From NCBI GenBank assembly GCA_020440645.1, contig JAGRNR010000001.1, positions 124,001-188,000 of the forward strand: a DNA stretch of 64,000 nt, given 5' to 3'. Below are positions 16,222 through 24,924 of the stretch, piece by piece. This DNA is from JAHEFU01 sp020440645. Its GTDB lineage: Bacteria > 4484-113 > JAFGCY01. The notes beneath the pieces were generated by a model. That model searched no databases. It was not told the DNA's origin and saw only the letters and a list, made by a program, of their open reading frames with translations. Every line of letters begins with the position of its first letter. Position 1 is the stretch's first letter. Both the position numbers and the translations under genes were made by a program.

Positions 16222-16857
16222 ATGTACAAGTACCTGATTGCCATGCTGGCAATGGCCATCTTCGCAACCGCCGCCTGGGCTCAGAAGGAAGATGAGCCGA
16301 TCCGCTGCGATACCTGCGGAATGTTCTGGGAGAAGAGCAGCACGCGGATGCAGATGGAACTCAACATCGATGGTGAAAAGGGCCTCTATCACTTTGAATC
16401 CCTCGGATGTGTCTTCAACAAGATGGCTGAACTCAAGGAAGGCGGCGCCAAGGAAATAAAGGTTGCCAATGCCATGATCCTGGACTACAGCACCTTCGGC
16501 ACGGACGATGAGCAGATGCTCGATCCGCACGAGGCCTGGTACCTGGTGGGAACAAGCCGGCTGAAGGGAAGCATGGCTCCCTTCATCGCAGCATTCGCAA
16601 CAAAGGACATGGCTGCTTCGATGCAGGATGAGCTCGGCGGGGAAGTGATGGACCACGACAGCATGGCCGCACAGATGGTCGGCGATGACGAAGACCGCAA
16701 GCATGATGGGCACGACGGTGGCGGTAAGGAGATGCACGCGATGGCCGACGTCTACATCTGCCCCTGCAGCGGTGGCTGCTGTGACGACATCAAGAGTGAC
16801 AAGCCCGGCGAGTGCCCCAAGTGCGGCATGCAGCTGGTCAAGAAGGAAGACAAGTAG
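16222..16857 (+). CDS. Periplasmic NosL-domain protein with C-terminal heavy-metal-binding motif
   Basis: A signal peptide (MYKYLIAMLAMAIFATAAWA) is followed by a NosL-like domain. It has CDTCGM at 29-34, the F-x-S-L-G-C-V-F segment near 57-64, HEAWYLVGTSRLKGSMAPFI and an F-A-T-K-D-M-A stretch. A short His/Asp linker (HDGHDGGGK) leads to a C-terminal zinc-ribbon-like motif near 177-205 (CPCSGGCCDD...CPKCGMQLV). This resembles the heavy-metal-binding domain found in CusB-type adaptors. The protein is 211 residues and AAGGAGA precedes the ATG. It sits between the two-NosL membrane protein and the adaptor, so a role as soluble Cu(I) shuttle analogous to CusF is likely but inferred. Confidence 0.85.
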   Translation: MYKYLIAMLAMAIFATAAWAQKEDEPIRCDTCGMFWEKSSTRMQMELNIDGEKGLYHFESLGCVFNKMAELKEGGAKEIKVANAMILDYSTFGTDDEQMLDPHEAWYLVGTSRLKGSMAPFIAAFATKDMAASMQDELGGEVMDHDSMAAQMVGDDEDRKHDGHDGGGKEMHAMADVYICPCSGGCCDDIKSDKPGECPKCGMQLVKKEDK

Positions 16858-16866
16858 GAGCAATCC

Positions 16867-18330
16867 ATGCGGGTTTCACCGGCACTGATGACATTCCTGA
16901 CCGGCCTCTTGCTGCTTAGCATTGCCGGAATCCTCTACCAGCGCTCGCTGGTGGATAGCGGCGCATACGGCACTGGCGACGGCACACAGGCGGCGGCACC
17001 CGCTGCCAACGTGAAGTACGCCTGCCCGATGCGCTGCGTCGAGTCCGACCACCCGGGGGACTGCCCCGTGTGCGGAATGGAGATGATGCCTGTGGAACTC
17101 GACTCACCTGCCAGCATGACCACCACCGCGGTCGCTGAACAGGTGTACACCTGCCCCATGCATCCGCAGATCGAGCAGGACCATCCAGGCACCTGCCCGA
17201 TCTGCGGAATGGAGCTCGTGCTCAAGGCCAATGACGACGCAGGGGTTGATCCGGCCGTGGCCGACAGTGTCGCCGCGGTCAAGATAAGCCCCCTGCAGGG
17301 CCTGCTGGCCGATGTGCAGGTGGCGATGCCTGAGCGCCGGGTCGTCAGCCGCAGTGTCGACGCGATAGGCGAAGTCGAGGTGCCGCAGGACCGAATCAAC
17401 ATGGTGGTCAGCTGGCAACCCGGCCGGATTGACAACCTTGAACTGGCCGAGACCGGTGTGCGGGTCAGCAAGGGCCAGCACATCATGGACATCTACAGCG
17501 AGGAACTGGTGCGCGCCCAGGAGGAATACCTGATCGCTCTGCGCGCCCGCGACCAACTGGGCGACAGCAGCTATGACTACATTGCCGACAGTGGCAAGCA
17601 GCTGTTGAGCAGTGCCGAGTCCCGGCTGACCAGGCTGGGCTTCACCGCCTCACAGCTGACTGCCCTTGCCGAAACCCGCCAGACCAGTGAACACATTCCA
17701 CTGAGCAGTGCCTATGACGGCATTGTGCTCGGCAAGTACGTCAACGAGGGCGACTACGTGATGGAGGGCAGCAAGCTCTATCAGGTGGCCGACCTGTCTG
17801 AACTTTGGGTGCAGATGGAAGTGTTTGAAGAGGACAGCGCCGGCCTGGTACCCGGCATGAAGATCAAGCTGGACTGCCCTGTGCATCCCGGCATGGTGTT
17901 CAGCGGCGAACTGGAGCTCATCGAGCCGATGCAGAGCGACATGACCCGCACGCAGATTGCCAGGGTCAGGGTTGCCAACCCGGACATGATCCTGCGACCC
18001 GGCATGCTGGTGCGCAACAGCTTCCAGATGGACAGGCATGAAGCCCTGATGGTGGTGCGCAATGCGGTGCTGCAGACCGGCGATGGCGCGATTGTCTATG
18101 TTGCCCGCGATGGCGGAATGTGGGAACCGCGCATTGTGACCACCGGGCTGGTGGAAGGCGACATGATCGAGATCACCAGCGGACTGGACGAAGGTGAGGG
18201 CGTGGCCTCCACCGCCGTGTTCCTGCTGGACAGCGAAGCCCAGATCAAGGGCATCCCGCGCAAGGATGATGACGCCATGTCAGACGACAGCATGGCTGGC
18301 GATGCTCACAGTGCCGGTCACGTGCACTGA
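16867..18330 (+). CDS. RND efflux periplasmic adaptor, CusB-like, with two metal-binding domains
   Basis: This membrane-fusion protein joins the inner-membrane pump to the TolC channel. Its 487 residues start with a membrane anchor (LMTFLTGLLLLSIAGILY). Two tandem heavy-metal-binding domains follow: CPMRCVESDHPGDCPVCGM at 53-71 and CPMHPQIEQDHPGTCPICGM at 96-115. Then come the barrel-sandwich/lipoyl half (EVPQDRINMVVSWQPGRIDNL), the helical hairpin with EELVRAQEEYLIAL, a second lipoyl half (SAYDGIVLGKYVNEGDYV) and the beta-barrel and proximal domains. The C-terminus carries Met/His residues. It starts 9 bp after the NosL gene and 14 bp before the pump. Cu(I)/Ag(I) specificity is inferred from the metal-binding domains and NosL neighbours. 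Confidence 0.93.
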   Translation: MRVSPALMTFLTGLLLLSIAGILYQRSLVDSGAYGTGDGTQAAAPAANVKYACPMRCVESDHPGDCPVCGMEMMPVELDSPASMTTTAVAEQVYTCPMHPQIEQDHPGTCPICGMELVLKANDDAGVDPAVADSVAAVKISPLQGLLADVQVAMPERRVVSRSVDAIGEVEVPQDRINMVVSWQPGRIDNLELAETGVRVSKGQHIMDIYSEELVRAQEEYLIALRARDQLGDSSYDYIADSGKQLLSSAESRLTRLGFTASQLTALAETRQTSEHIPLSSAYDGIVLGKYVNEGDYVMEGSKLYQVADLSELWVQMEVFEEDSAGLVPGMKIKLDCPVHPGMVFSGELELIEPMQSDMTRTQIARVRVANPDMILRPGMLVRNSFQMDRHEALMVVRNAVLQTGDGAIVYVARDGGMWEPRIVTTGLVEGDMIEITSGLDEGEGVASTAVFLLDSEAQIKGIPRKDDDAMSDDSMAGDAHSAGHVH

Positions 18331-18344
18331 CGATTGGCAAAGTT

Positions 18345-21300
18345 ATGACAGACAAGCAGCCAGAAACCAATGAACAACGCGGCAGGGCTGAACTTCACGG
18401 GTTCTTCCCGTCGCTGATCGGTTACTGCGTCGACAACCCATTCATCGTGCTGCTGTGCGTGGCGCTGGTGGCCCTGCTCGGCTACAGCACCATCCGCAAC
18501 ACCAAGCTGGATGCGCTGCCGGACCTGTCAGACAACCAGGTGATCGTGCTGGCTGACTGGCCGGGCCGCGGACCGAAGGTGATGGAGGACCAGGTGGCCT
18601 ATCCGCTGACCACCTCGCTGTCCGCCCTGCCCCATGTTGCCGATATCCGCTCGATGTCCAACTTCGGCTTCTGCATGATCTATATCATCTTTGATGACAG
18701 CGTGGACATTTACTGGGCGCGCACACGTGTCAGCGAACGACTGACCACGATCGGCTCCGACCTGCCGGATGGCGTCGTGCCCAGACTCGGACCGGAAGGC
18801 ACAGGCGTTGGGCATGTCTACTGGTACCTTGTGACCAATGACGACGACCCGGCAACCCCTAAACATGATCTTGCGGAATTGCGCAGCATTCAGGACTGGT
18901 ACATCCGTTACCAGCTGGCAACGGTGCCCGGCGTGGCAGAGGTGGCCAGCGGCGGCGGCTTCAAGCGTGAGTACCACGTTGACATCCTGCCCGAGGAGAT
19001 GCGGCGCTACGGCATAAACCTGATGCAGCTGACGAAAGCGCTGAAGGAAAACAACATGGATGTCGGTGGCCGCCTGCTGGAACAGAGCGACACCGAGTTC
19101 TTCGTGCGCAGTGAGGGCTATTTCGGCAAGCGCAACGGGCAGTTCGTCAGCCCGGAACAGGTGATTGAGGATATCGGCAATACGGTGATCTCTCATACCA
19201 AGGAAGGTGTGCCGGTCTTGCTGAAACAGATCGCGATGGTGCAGCTCGGTACCGCCGTACGCCGCGGTGTGATCGACCACAACGGCGAGGGCGAAGCCGT
19301 GACGGGCATCATCGTGATGCAGTACGGCCAGAATGCCCAGAGCGTGATTGACGCCGTTAAGGAAAAGCTTGACGACATTCGCCGCGGCCTGCCGCCCGGA
19401 GTGAAGATCGAGACCGCGCATGACCGTTCCTGGCTGATCGGCAAGAGCCTCGAGACGCTCAAGCATGCCCTCCGGGAGGAGGCGGTGGTGGTCACGATCG
19501 TGATCATCCTGTTCCTGCTTAGCCTGCGGCCGAGCCTAGTCGTGGTGCTGACCCTGCCGATCGCTGTGCTAATTGGCTTTATCGGCATGAATGCGCTGGG
19601 AATCACCAGCAACATCATGAGCCTCGGCGGTATCGCTATCGCGATCGGCGTTATCGTTGACGACGGCATCGTGATGGTCGAGAACTGCCACGCACACCTG
19701 GCGAAGCTGTGGGAGCGATGTAAGAAACAGGGTCGGAAACCCACGCCGACGGAAATCACGCAGACAATCAAGTATGCCGCCCAGCAGGTCGGCAAGCCGG
19801 TGTTCTTCACCACGCTGATCATCATTACGAGTTTCGGCCCGGTGTTCTTCCTCACCGGCTCCGAAGGCAAGCTGTTTACTCCACTGGCCTACACCAAGAG
19901 CCTCGTGATGCTTGCCAGCGCCGTGATGGCAGTCACGCTTGTGCCGGTGCTGATGCGGCTGCTGATGCGCGGCCGAATGCTGCCGGAGGAGCGCAACCCG
20001 CTGTCACGCTTCTTCAACTGGCTGTACATGGGCCCGCTGAAGTTCTGCCTGCAGCTGCGCTGGCTCGCCGTTGCAGTCGCGATTGCCAGTCTTTTCGCCA
20101 CCTGGCCGGTATACAAGTCCCTGGGCAACGAATTCATGCCCAACCTGAACGAGGGTGAGCTGGTCTACATGCCCACCACGCTGCCGAACGTGACCGTAAC
20201 CGAGGCAAAGCGCCTGCTGCAGCTGACGGACAGGATCATGTACGAGCACCCCCTGGTTGCCAATGTCGTCGGCAAGGTCGGACGCGCGGATACGGCCACT
20301 GACCCGGCCCCCGTCAGCATGATCGAGACCTTCGTGCAGTTCTACCCCCGCGAGGACTGGGGCAAGATCGATCCGAAATACGAAAATTACACGATCGGTG
20401 ACATCCGCAATGACCTGGACAAGGCGATCCGCGTCCCCGGCCTGACCAACGGCTGGACGATGCCGATCATCAACCGCATCCAGATGCTGGCAACCGGCGT
20501 GCGCACGGACATCGGTATCAAGATCTACGGTGACGACACCGAGGAACTCGCAAGGCTGGCCGTGGAAGCAAGCCGGATCGCGGAGAAGGTTCCCGGCGTG
20601 AAGGATGTATTCGCCGAGCGGCTCAGTGGCGGACGCTACCTTGATGTCGACATCGACCGCGAAGCGGCCGCCCGCTATGGCCTGAATGTCGGCGACGTGC
20701 AGGACCAGATCGAGTTGCTGATCGGCGGCATGAAACTGACCCGCACCGTCGAGGGACGGGAGCGCTACAACGTGCAGGTGCGCTATGCCAGCGCTTACCG
20801 TGACAACGTACAGGTGATGGAGGACACGCTGATCGAGACCCCGCACCAGGGTGTGATCCCACTGAGCAGCGTAGCTAAGATGCGCTACAGCAGCGGTCCG
20901 CCCTACCTCGCCAGTGAGAACAGCCTGCTGCGCACTGTGGTGTTCGCCAACATCCGTGACCGGGACATCGGCGGCACAGTTGAGGAGCTGGAAGCCGCTC
21001 TGGACAACCAGCTGGACCTGCCGCAGGGCTACTACTTCCGCATCGCTGGCCAGTGGGAGAACATCACGCGCGCCCGCGCCAGGCTGGCGCTGCTGATTCC
21101 GGCGGTGCTGATGATCATCTTCATCTTCCTGTACCTGACCTTCGACAGCCTATGGGACACGTTGATTGTATACATCTCCCTGCCCTTCGCCTTCACCGGT
21201 GGCATCTGGTACCTGCACCTGCTCAACCTGAACTTCTCAGTGGCGGTCTGGGTGGGCTTCATCGCGCTATTTGGCATGGCTGTCAACACAGGTGTGCTGA

Positions 21301-21617
21301 TGATCGTGTACTTGCAGGAAGCGCTGGACAAGCGCCTGGAAAAGGGCTGGCTGCGGCCCGGTGACATCTACTCGGCCACCATCGAGGGAGCCGGGCGGCG
21401 CGTGCGCCCGAAGCTGATGACGGTCAGCACATCCCTGATCGGCCTATTGCCCCTGATGTGGGCCACCGGAATCGGCAGTGATGTGCTGAAACCGATTGCG
21501 GCCCCGCTGATCGGCGGACTGGCCAGCTCCACCATCATGGTGCTGTTCATCATCCCTGTGCTGTTCTTCTGGGAGCGCAGCTGGCAATTGCGCAAGCTTG
21601 TCCGCAGGGAAGAATAG
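18345..21617 (+). CDS. cusA: Heavy-metal efflux RND pump, CusA-like
   Basis: This is the inner-membrane proton-driven pump of the HME-RND family. The 1090 residues include the usual N-terminal helix (NPFIVLLCVALVALLGYSTI), a first periplasmic domain, membrane helices 2-6 with the relay segment DDGIVMVENCHAHLAKLWE, a second periplasmic domain and helices 7-12. The stretch EFMPNLNEGELVYMPTTLP followed by VVGKVGRADTATDPAPVSM is typical of the monovalent-cation (CusA/SilA) branch rather than Czc pumps. The C-terminal helices carry RRVRPKLMTVSTSLIGLLPLMWATGIGSDV. It is last in the operon and followed by a GC hairpin. Confidence 0.95.
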   Translation: MTDKQPETNEQRGRAELHGFFPSLIGYCVDNPFIVLLCVALVALLGYSTIRNTKLDALPDLSDNQVIVLADWPGRGPKVMEDQVAYPLTTSLSALPHVADIRSMSNFGFCMIYIIFDDSVDIYWARTRVSERLTTIGSDLPDGVVPRLGPEGTGVGHVYWYLVTNDDDPATPKHDLAELRSIQDWYIRYQLATVPGVAEVASGGGFKREYHVDILPEEMRRYGINLMQLTKALKENNMDVGGRLLEQSDTEFFVRSEGYFGKRNGQFVSPEQVIEDIGNTVISHTKEGVPVLLKQIAMVQLGTAVRRGVIDHNGEGEAVTGIIVMQYGQNAQSVIDAVKEKLDDIRRGLPPGVKIETAHDRSWLIGKSLETLKHALREEAVVVTIVIILFLLSLRPSLVVVLTLPIAVLIGFIGMNALGITSNIMSLGGIAIAIGVIVDDGIVMVENCHAHLAKLWERCKKQGRKPTPTEITQTIKYAAQQVGKPVFFTTLIIITSFGPVFFLTGSEGKLFTPLAYTKSLVMLASAVMAVTLVPVLMRLLMRGRMLPEERNPLSRFFNWLYMGPLKFCLQLRWLAVAVAIASLFATWPVYKSLGNEFMPNLNEGELVYMPTTLPNVTVTEAKRLLQLTDRIMYEHPLVANVVGKVGRADTATDPAPVSMIETFVQFYPREDWGKIDPKYENYTIGDIRNDLDKAIRVPGLTNGWTMPIINRIQMLATGVRTDIGIKIYGDDTEELARLAVEASRIAEKVPGVKDVFAERLSGGRYLDVDIDREAAARYGLNVGDVQDQIELLIGGMKLTRTVEGRERYNVQVRYASAYRDNVQVMEDTLIETPHQGVIPLSSVAKMRYSSGPPYLASENSLLRTVVFANIRDRDIGGTVEELEAALDNQLDLPQGYYFRIAGQWENITRARARLALLIPAVLMIIFIFLYLTFDSLWDTLIVYISLPFAFTGGIWYLHLLNLNFSVAVWVGFIALFGMAVNTGVLMIVYLQEALDKRLEKGWLRPGDIYSATIEGAGRRVRPKLMTVSTSLIGLLPLMWATGIGSDVLKPIAAPLIGGLASSTIMVLFIIPVLFFWERSWQLRKLVRREE

Positions 21618-21621
21618 CAAA

Positions 21622-21645
21622 AGGCCGCCCCCGTGGGGACGGCCT
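21622..21645 (+). terminator. Terminator hairpin after the copper operon
   Basis: AGGCCG pairs with CGGCCT, with an inner C-run/G-run extension. Only a weak T-rich tail (CTCATTTCC) follows, so the efficiency is uncertain. It may serve both converging transcripts. Confidence 0.6.
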
Positions 21646-21673
21646 CTCATTTCCTTCGTAAAGCCTGCGTGGC

Positions 21674-22705
21674 CTAGAAGTTGTTGGCGGTGATCAGCGG
21701 CATCGGGACCACGCTGCCGAAGTAGGCGGCGTTGTCATCGACGTAGGTGAACTCGCCAGGGAAGGCCAGGTCCATCTTGATGCCGAAGCCGCTCACGTCG
21801 TAGATGTAGTCGATCATCGCGGGGGCACCGCTCACGTCCAGCAGCATCTCATTGCTGTCGACACCGAACTTGTAGTGGCCGCTCGGCAGGTTCATTCCCC
21901 AGGCACCGTTGGCAGCGGTCATCGTGGTGTAGACCACGCCGGTGCTGAGGTTCTCGAAGCTGACCTGGTAACCGGCGTGCGGGCTGCCGGTGACGTAGTC
22001 CTCGTAGGCCTGGCCCCAGACGTTCCACCAGGTCGGATCCTCCTCAACCGGCTTCTCGCGATCCTTGAAGTTCAGGCTGATGTCGGTGATGTGCAGGTTG
22101 GTATCCGGCATCGCAATCAGCGCGATATACATGTGGCCTGCGGCGCTGGTGAAGTCGTAACCGAGGGAAGTCATGTCGGTGTACCAGCTCGGGCTGTTCA
22201 TCGGACCGTAGAAGTCCCAGTGCATTCCGGTGAAGTCCGCGATGGCCGCGTAATAGGTTTCAGTGGCACTGCTGACCTGGGCTGCGACCTTCATGTCCAG
22301 CAGGTCGGTCTCAAGGGCACCGAGCGGAATCTGGTAGATTGCGAAGGCGATCTGGGCACCGCCGTTGGCACCGGGCACGTCACCCTTGAAGCCCTTCAGC
22401 AGGTAGCAGTTCGGGTCACCGGCGTCGATGCCACCATTGAAGCTGATACCGGGAGTGAGGTGGTTGGGGTGGCTGATCCAGCTGGCACCCTTTTCCTGTC
22501 CGGCTTCCTCTCCTCCAAACAGCTTGTCAAGTTCAGCAAGGCTTGGGATCTCGCTCTGCTCCAGCTGCTCCTCGACTGAGGGCGTGCCGTTGTCGTTGTT
22601 GTCCGTGGGCTGCTCGATGCCCACGTTGCTGCCACCGCAGGATGCGGACATCGCGGCGACGATGACGATGAAGAGGGAGATCAGGTAAGAATCAAGGCGC
22701 TTCAA
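21674..22705 (-). CDS. Lipoprotein of unknown function with C-terminal beta-sandwich
   Basis: The N-terminus is a lipoprotein signal: MKRLDSYLISLFIVIVAAMSASCGG, with Cys23 as the lipidated residue. An acidic, low-complexity linker follows (EQPTDNNDNGTPSVEEQLEQ). The middle part (LTPGISFNGGIDAGDPNCYL, QIAFAIYQIP) looks like a beta-rich domain. The segment near 230-300, with AGYQVSFENLSTGVVYTT and GAWGMNLPSGHYKFGV, resembles carboxypeptidase-regulatory-like/Cna-B sandwiches. No catalytic motif is seen. The start is a TTG with AAAGGAG six bases upstream. 343 residues, monocistronic, convergent with the copper operon. Confidence 0.75.
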   Translation of the reverse strand: MKRLDSYLISLFIVIVAAMSASCGGSNVGIEQPTDNNDNGTPSVEEQLEQSEIPSLAELDKLFGGEEAGQEKGASWISHPNHLTPGISFNGGIDAGDPNCYLLKGFKGDVPGANGGAQIAFAIYQIPLGALETDLLDMKVAAQVSSATETYYAAIADFTGMHWDFYGPMNSPSWYTDMTSLGYDFTSAAGHMYIALIAMPDTNLHITDISLNFKDREKPVEEDPTWWNVWGQAYEDYVTGSPHAGYQVSFENLSTGVVYTTMTAANGAWGMNLPSGHYKFGVDSNEMLLDVSGAPAMIDYIYDVSGFGIKMDLAFPGEFTYVDDNAAYFGSVVPMPLITANNF

Positions 22706-22819
22706 AATTGACTCCTTTGGCCGGTCATGAAGCTAAACCGGAATAGTTTTTGGTCCGGAATTTCCAAACCAAACTTGTTACCCGTTGGGTCAGGAGTCTA
22801 AACAGGAAGTTCAATTCTA

Positions 22820-23266
22820 CTAGTCATAAAGGGTGGACATATCTACATATGTTAGAAAGTCACCCATTACATAAGCTGCGATAGTCAACAACGGAATCAG
22901 GAAGGACATTCCAAATGTTATCAGTGCAGCCCTGCGCTTATCAACCGCAAGGCGATGTACGAGCTGGTGCCGAATGGCCATCAGCATGAAAAGGTTCAAT
23001 ACCGCGGTTTCGATGAGCAGCCAGAGTGCCACAGCTGTCGGACCGCCTTCGCCGACATCAAGCTGGTGAATCATCACATAGGCGTAGGTCAGGCACGGAA
23101 GCATCCAGATCAGGTAAATTGTCATGAAGAGGGAACGGCATTCAGCGGATTTCAGCTTCGTTCCTGAAGACCTGCACAGGATCAGGCAAACGAGCAAAGT
23201 CACTATTGCAAAGCTGACCGGAATCCCGATCAGGTAAAAGCCCCATGGATTCTCGTATGCTTTCAC
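22820..23266 (-). CDS. Small four-helix membrane protein, unknown
   Basis: The family is not recognised. The 148 residues contain four hydrophobic helices: near 10-30 (FYLIGIPVSFAIVTLLVCLIL), 47-67 (LFMTIYLIWMLPCLTYAYVM), 77-97 (TAVALWLLIETAVLNLFMLM) and 115-135 (LITFGMSFLIPLLTIAAYVM). The loops are short and charged, with HQLVHRLAVDKRRAA facing the cytoplasm by the positive-inside rule. The start is GTG with AAGGGAGTGCCG upstream. It lies 31 bp downstream of the PAP2 phosphatase gene on the same strand, so the two are probably co-transcribed. Confidence 0.7.
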   Translation of the reverse strand: MKAYENPWGFYLIGIPVSFAIVTLLVCLILCRSSGTKLKSAECRSLFMTIYLIWMLPCLTYAYVMIHQLDVGEGGPTAVALWLLIETAVLNLFMLMAIRHQLVHRLAVDKRRAALITFGMSFLIPLLTIAAYVMGDFLTYVDMSTLYD

Positions 23267-23297
23267 ACCGGCACTCCCTTAAGGCAAGAAGAACTTC

Positions 23298-23864
23298 TTA
23301 GAAGTTCACAATGAAATCCACGCCGCCGCCGTGTCCCTCGGGATTGAAGAACGGGGAAATCAGGATGCCGCGTGGCAGCTGCTGCTCCAGCTTGGCCATG
23401 CCGTAGCCGAGTGCTGCGCCGGCCAGAACATCCTCAGTGCGATGCCTGTTCTCCCTGACCCTGGACCAGGCAATCAGTGATGCCCCGCCATACCAGAGAA
23501 TGGCCTGATCAGGGTCATGGTCTGCTGCAACAGTGGCCGCCGCAAATGCCATCGTGGCGTGGTTACTGGGGAAGCTGTACCCCGGAAGCCCATCAGGCCG
23601 GTCACTGCGCACCACCAGCTTCAGGCCCTCGGAAGCTATCAGCGATGCCGCAATTGCATCACTTGTGCGCAAGGCCTGGCCCTCACCCGCCTCCCCCTTC
23701 TGGATGAGCGGGACAAGCATGGCTGCAGACAGGAATGCGATGGTGCCTTCGTCACCCATCGTTCGGGCGAAGCGCACCTCAGTGCTGTCACCAGGCGCAG
23801 CCAGTGCTGGCCTCAATGAGCACAGGACAAGCATGGACAAGAGGATCACAAGCCGGAAAGCCAT
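23298..23864 (-). CDS. PAP2-superfamily phosphatase, secreted or membrane-attached
   Basis: PAP2 enzymes remove phosphate from lipid phosphates such as phosphatidate or undecaprenyl pyrophosphate. The 188-residue protein has a signal peptide (MAFRLVILLSMLVLCSLRPALA) and the three PAP2 motifs: KLVVRSDRP near 82-90, FPSNHAT near 97-103 (S-N-H in place of the usual S-G-H) and SRVRENRHRTEDV near 133-145 with the catalytic His. It has fewer clear membrane helices than most PAP2 proteins, so a periplasmic location is likely. TAGAAT ends 6 nt before the ATG with no Shine-Dalgarno, so a leaderless start is predicted. Confidence 0.85.
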   Translation of the reverse strand: MAFRLVILLSMLVLCSLRPALAAPGDSTEVRFARTMGDEGTIAFLSAAMLVPLIQKGEAGEGQALRTSDAIAASLIASEGLKLVVRSDRPDGLPGYSFPSNHATMAFAAATVAADHDPDQAILWYGGASLIAWSRVRENRHRTEDVLAGAALGYGMAKLEQQLPRGILISPFFNPEGHGGGVDFIVNF

Positions 23865-23870
23865 CTGCCT

Positions 23871-23876
23871 ATTCTA
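23871..23876 (-). promoter_or_regulatory. -10 box of a leaderless promoter for the PAP2 gene
   Basis: TAGAAT on the minus strand, six bases (AGGCAG), then ATG at 23864. There is no separate ribosome-binding site. Confidence 0.5.
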
Positions 23877-23903
23877 ATACCGCGGTATTGCTACCTTTCA
23901 AAA

Positions 23904-24803
23904 TCAACGGATGAATGTTCCGTCCTGCAGTTCCTGGTAGGCCTGCCGCAGTTCCTCCGGCCGGTTCATCACGATCGGACCGTGCCAGGCCACCGGCTCA
24001 CGCAGCGGCCGGCCGCTTACTAGTAAAAAACGAATGCCCTGCTCACCAGCAGTCACCACCACTTCATCGCCGCTGTCAAACAGCACCAGGCTGCGGTTGC
24101 CTGCGGGTACCAGCACTGCTTCGTCTCCCGGGTTTGTCCCTTCAGTCATCACACCCTGCGGGTCGGACGCACCGCGGAAGTTGCCACTGCCCTCAAACAC
24201 GTAGGCAAAGGCATGGCTGTCCGTATCAACCGGCAGGTGCTTCGTCCTGCCTGCAGGAATACTCACATCTATGTAAACCGGGTCGGCGGCAATCCCCTCA
24301 ACTGGACCGCGCTGGCCCCAGAAGCTGCCACTGACCAGCCGGACATGTGTGCCGTCGTCATCAGTGACAGTCGGTATGTCGTTTGCCTTCATCTCCTGGT
24401 AGCGCGGTTCGGTCATCTTCAGGTTGGCCGGCAGGTTGGCCCACAGCTGGAAACCATGCATCCGGCCCTGTGCATCGCCCTGCGGCATTTCACGATGGAA
24501 GATTCCCCGGCCACTGGTCATCCACTGCACATCACCGGCTGAGATGGTTCCACTGTTGCCAATACTGTCCCCATGCGCAACTGTGCCCGCCAGCACGTAG
24601 GTAACGGTCTCGATCCCGCGGTGCGGATGCCAGGGAAAGCCAGCCAGGTAGTCCTCCGGCTTCTCATTGCGGAAATCGTCAAACAACAGGAATGGGTCAA
24701 AGTCCTTCGTCTTGCCGAACCCGAAGGCTCGGTGCAGGTGTACCCCGGCCCCTTCAAGGGTGTGCTGGGCTTCGCTGATGTGCTTGACTGGCCTGATTGA
24801 CAT
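23904..24803 (-). CDS. Pirin-family bicupin protein
   Basis: Pirins are metal-binding double-cupin proteins; some oxidise flavonols such as quercetin and others act as regulators. The 299-residue protein has the pirin N-terminal core, FPWHPHRGIETVTYVLAGTVAHGDS near 55-80 and QWMTSGRGIFHRE near 93-106, which supplies the His/Glu metal ligands. A C-terminal cupin carries SGRPLREPVAWHGPIVMN. GGGAGAAG precedes the ATG. It is divergent from the metallophosphoesterase gene, and the start codons are 121 nt apart. The cellular substrate is unknown. Confidence 0.93.
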   Translation of the reverse strand: MSIRPVKHISEAQHTLEGAGVHLHRAFGFGKTKDFDPFLLFDDFRNEKPEDYLAGFPWHPHRGIETVTYVLAGTVAHGDSIGNSGTISAGDVQWMTSGRGIFHREMPQGDAQGRMHGFQLWANLPANLKMTEPRYQEMKANDIPTVTDDDGTHVRLVSGSFWGQRGPVEGIAADPVYIDVSIPAGRTKHLPVDTDSHAFAYVFEGSGNFRGASDPQGVMTEGTNPGDEAVLVPAGNRSLVLFDSGDEVVVTAGEQGIRFLLVSGRPLREPVAWHGPIVMNRPEELRQAYQELQDGTFIR

Positions 24804-24912
24804 GTTCTTCTCCCGGTCCTTGGTGGGAATAATGCAGGAATACCGGTTTTCAGGCAGGATTCATTCAATGCATGCCAAGCTGATCACTCACATTCCCCAC
24901 ACATTGGATTGC

Positions 24913-24918
24913 TATACT
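24913..24918 (+). promoter_or_regulatory. Extended -10 of a leaderless promoter for the metallophosphoesterase
   Basis: TATACT, preceded by TGC (extended -10), ends 6 nt before the ATG at 24925. Confidence 0.55.
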
Positions 24919-24924
24919 GCCAGC

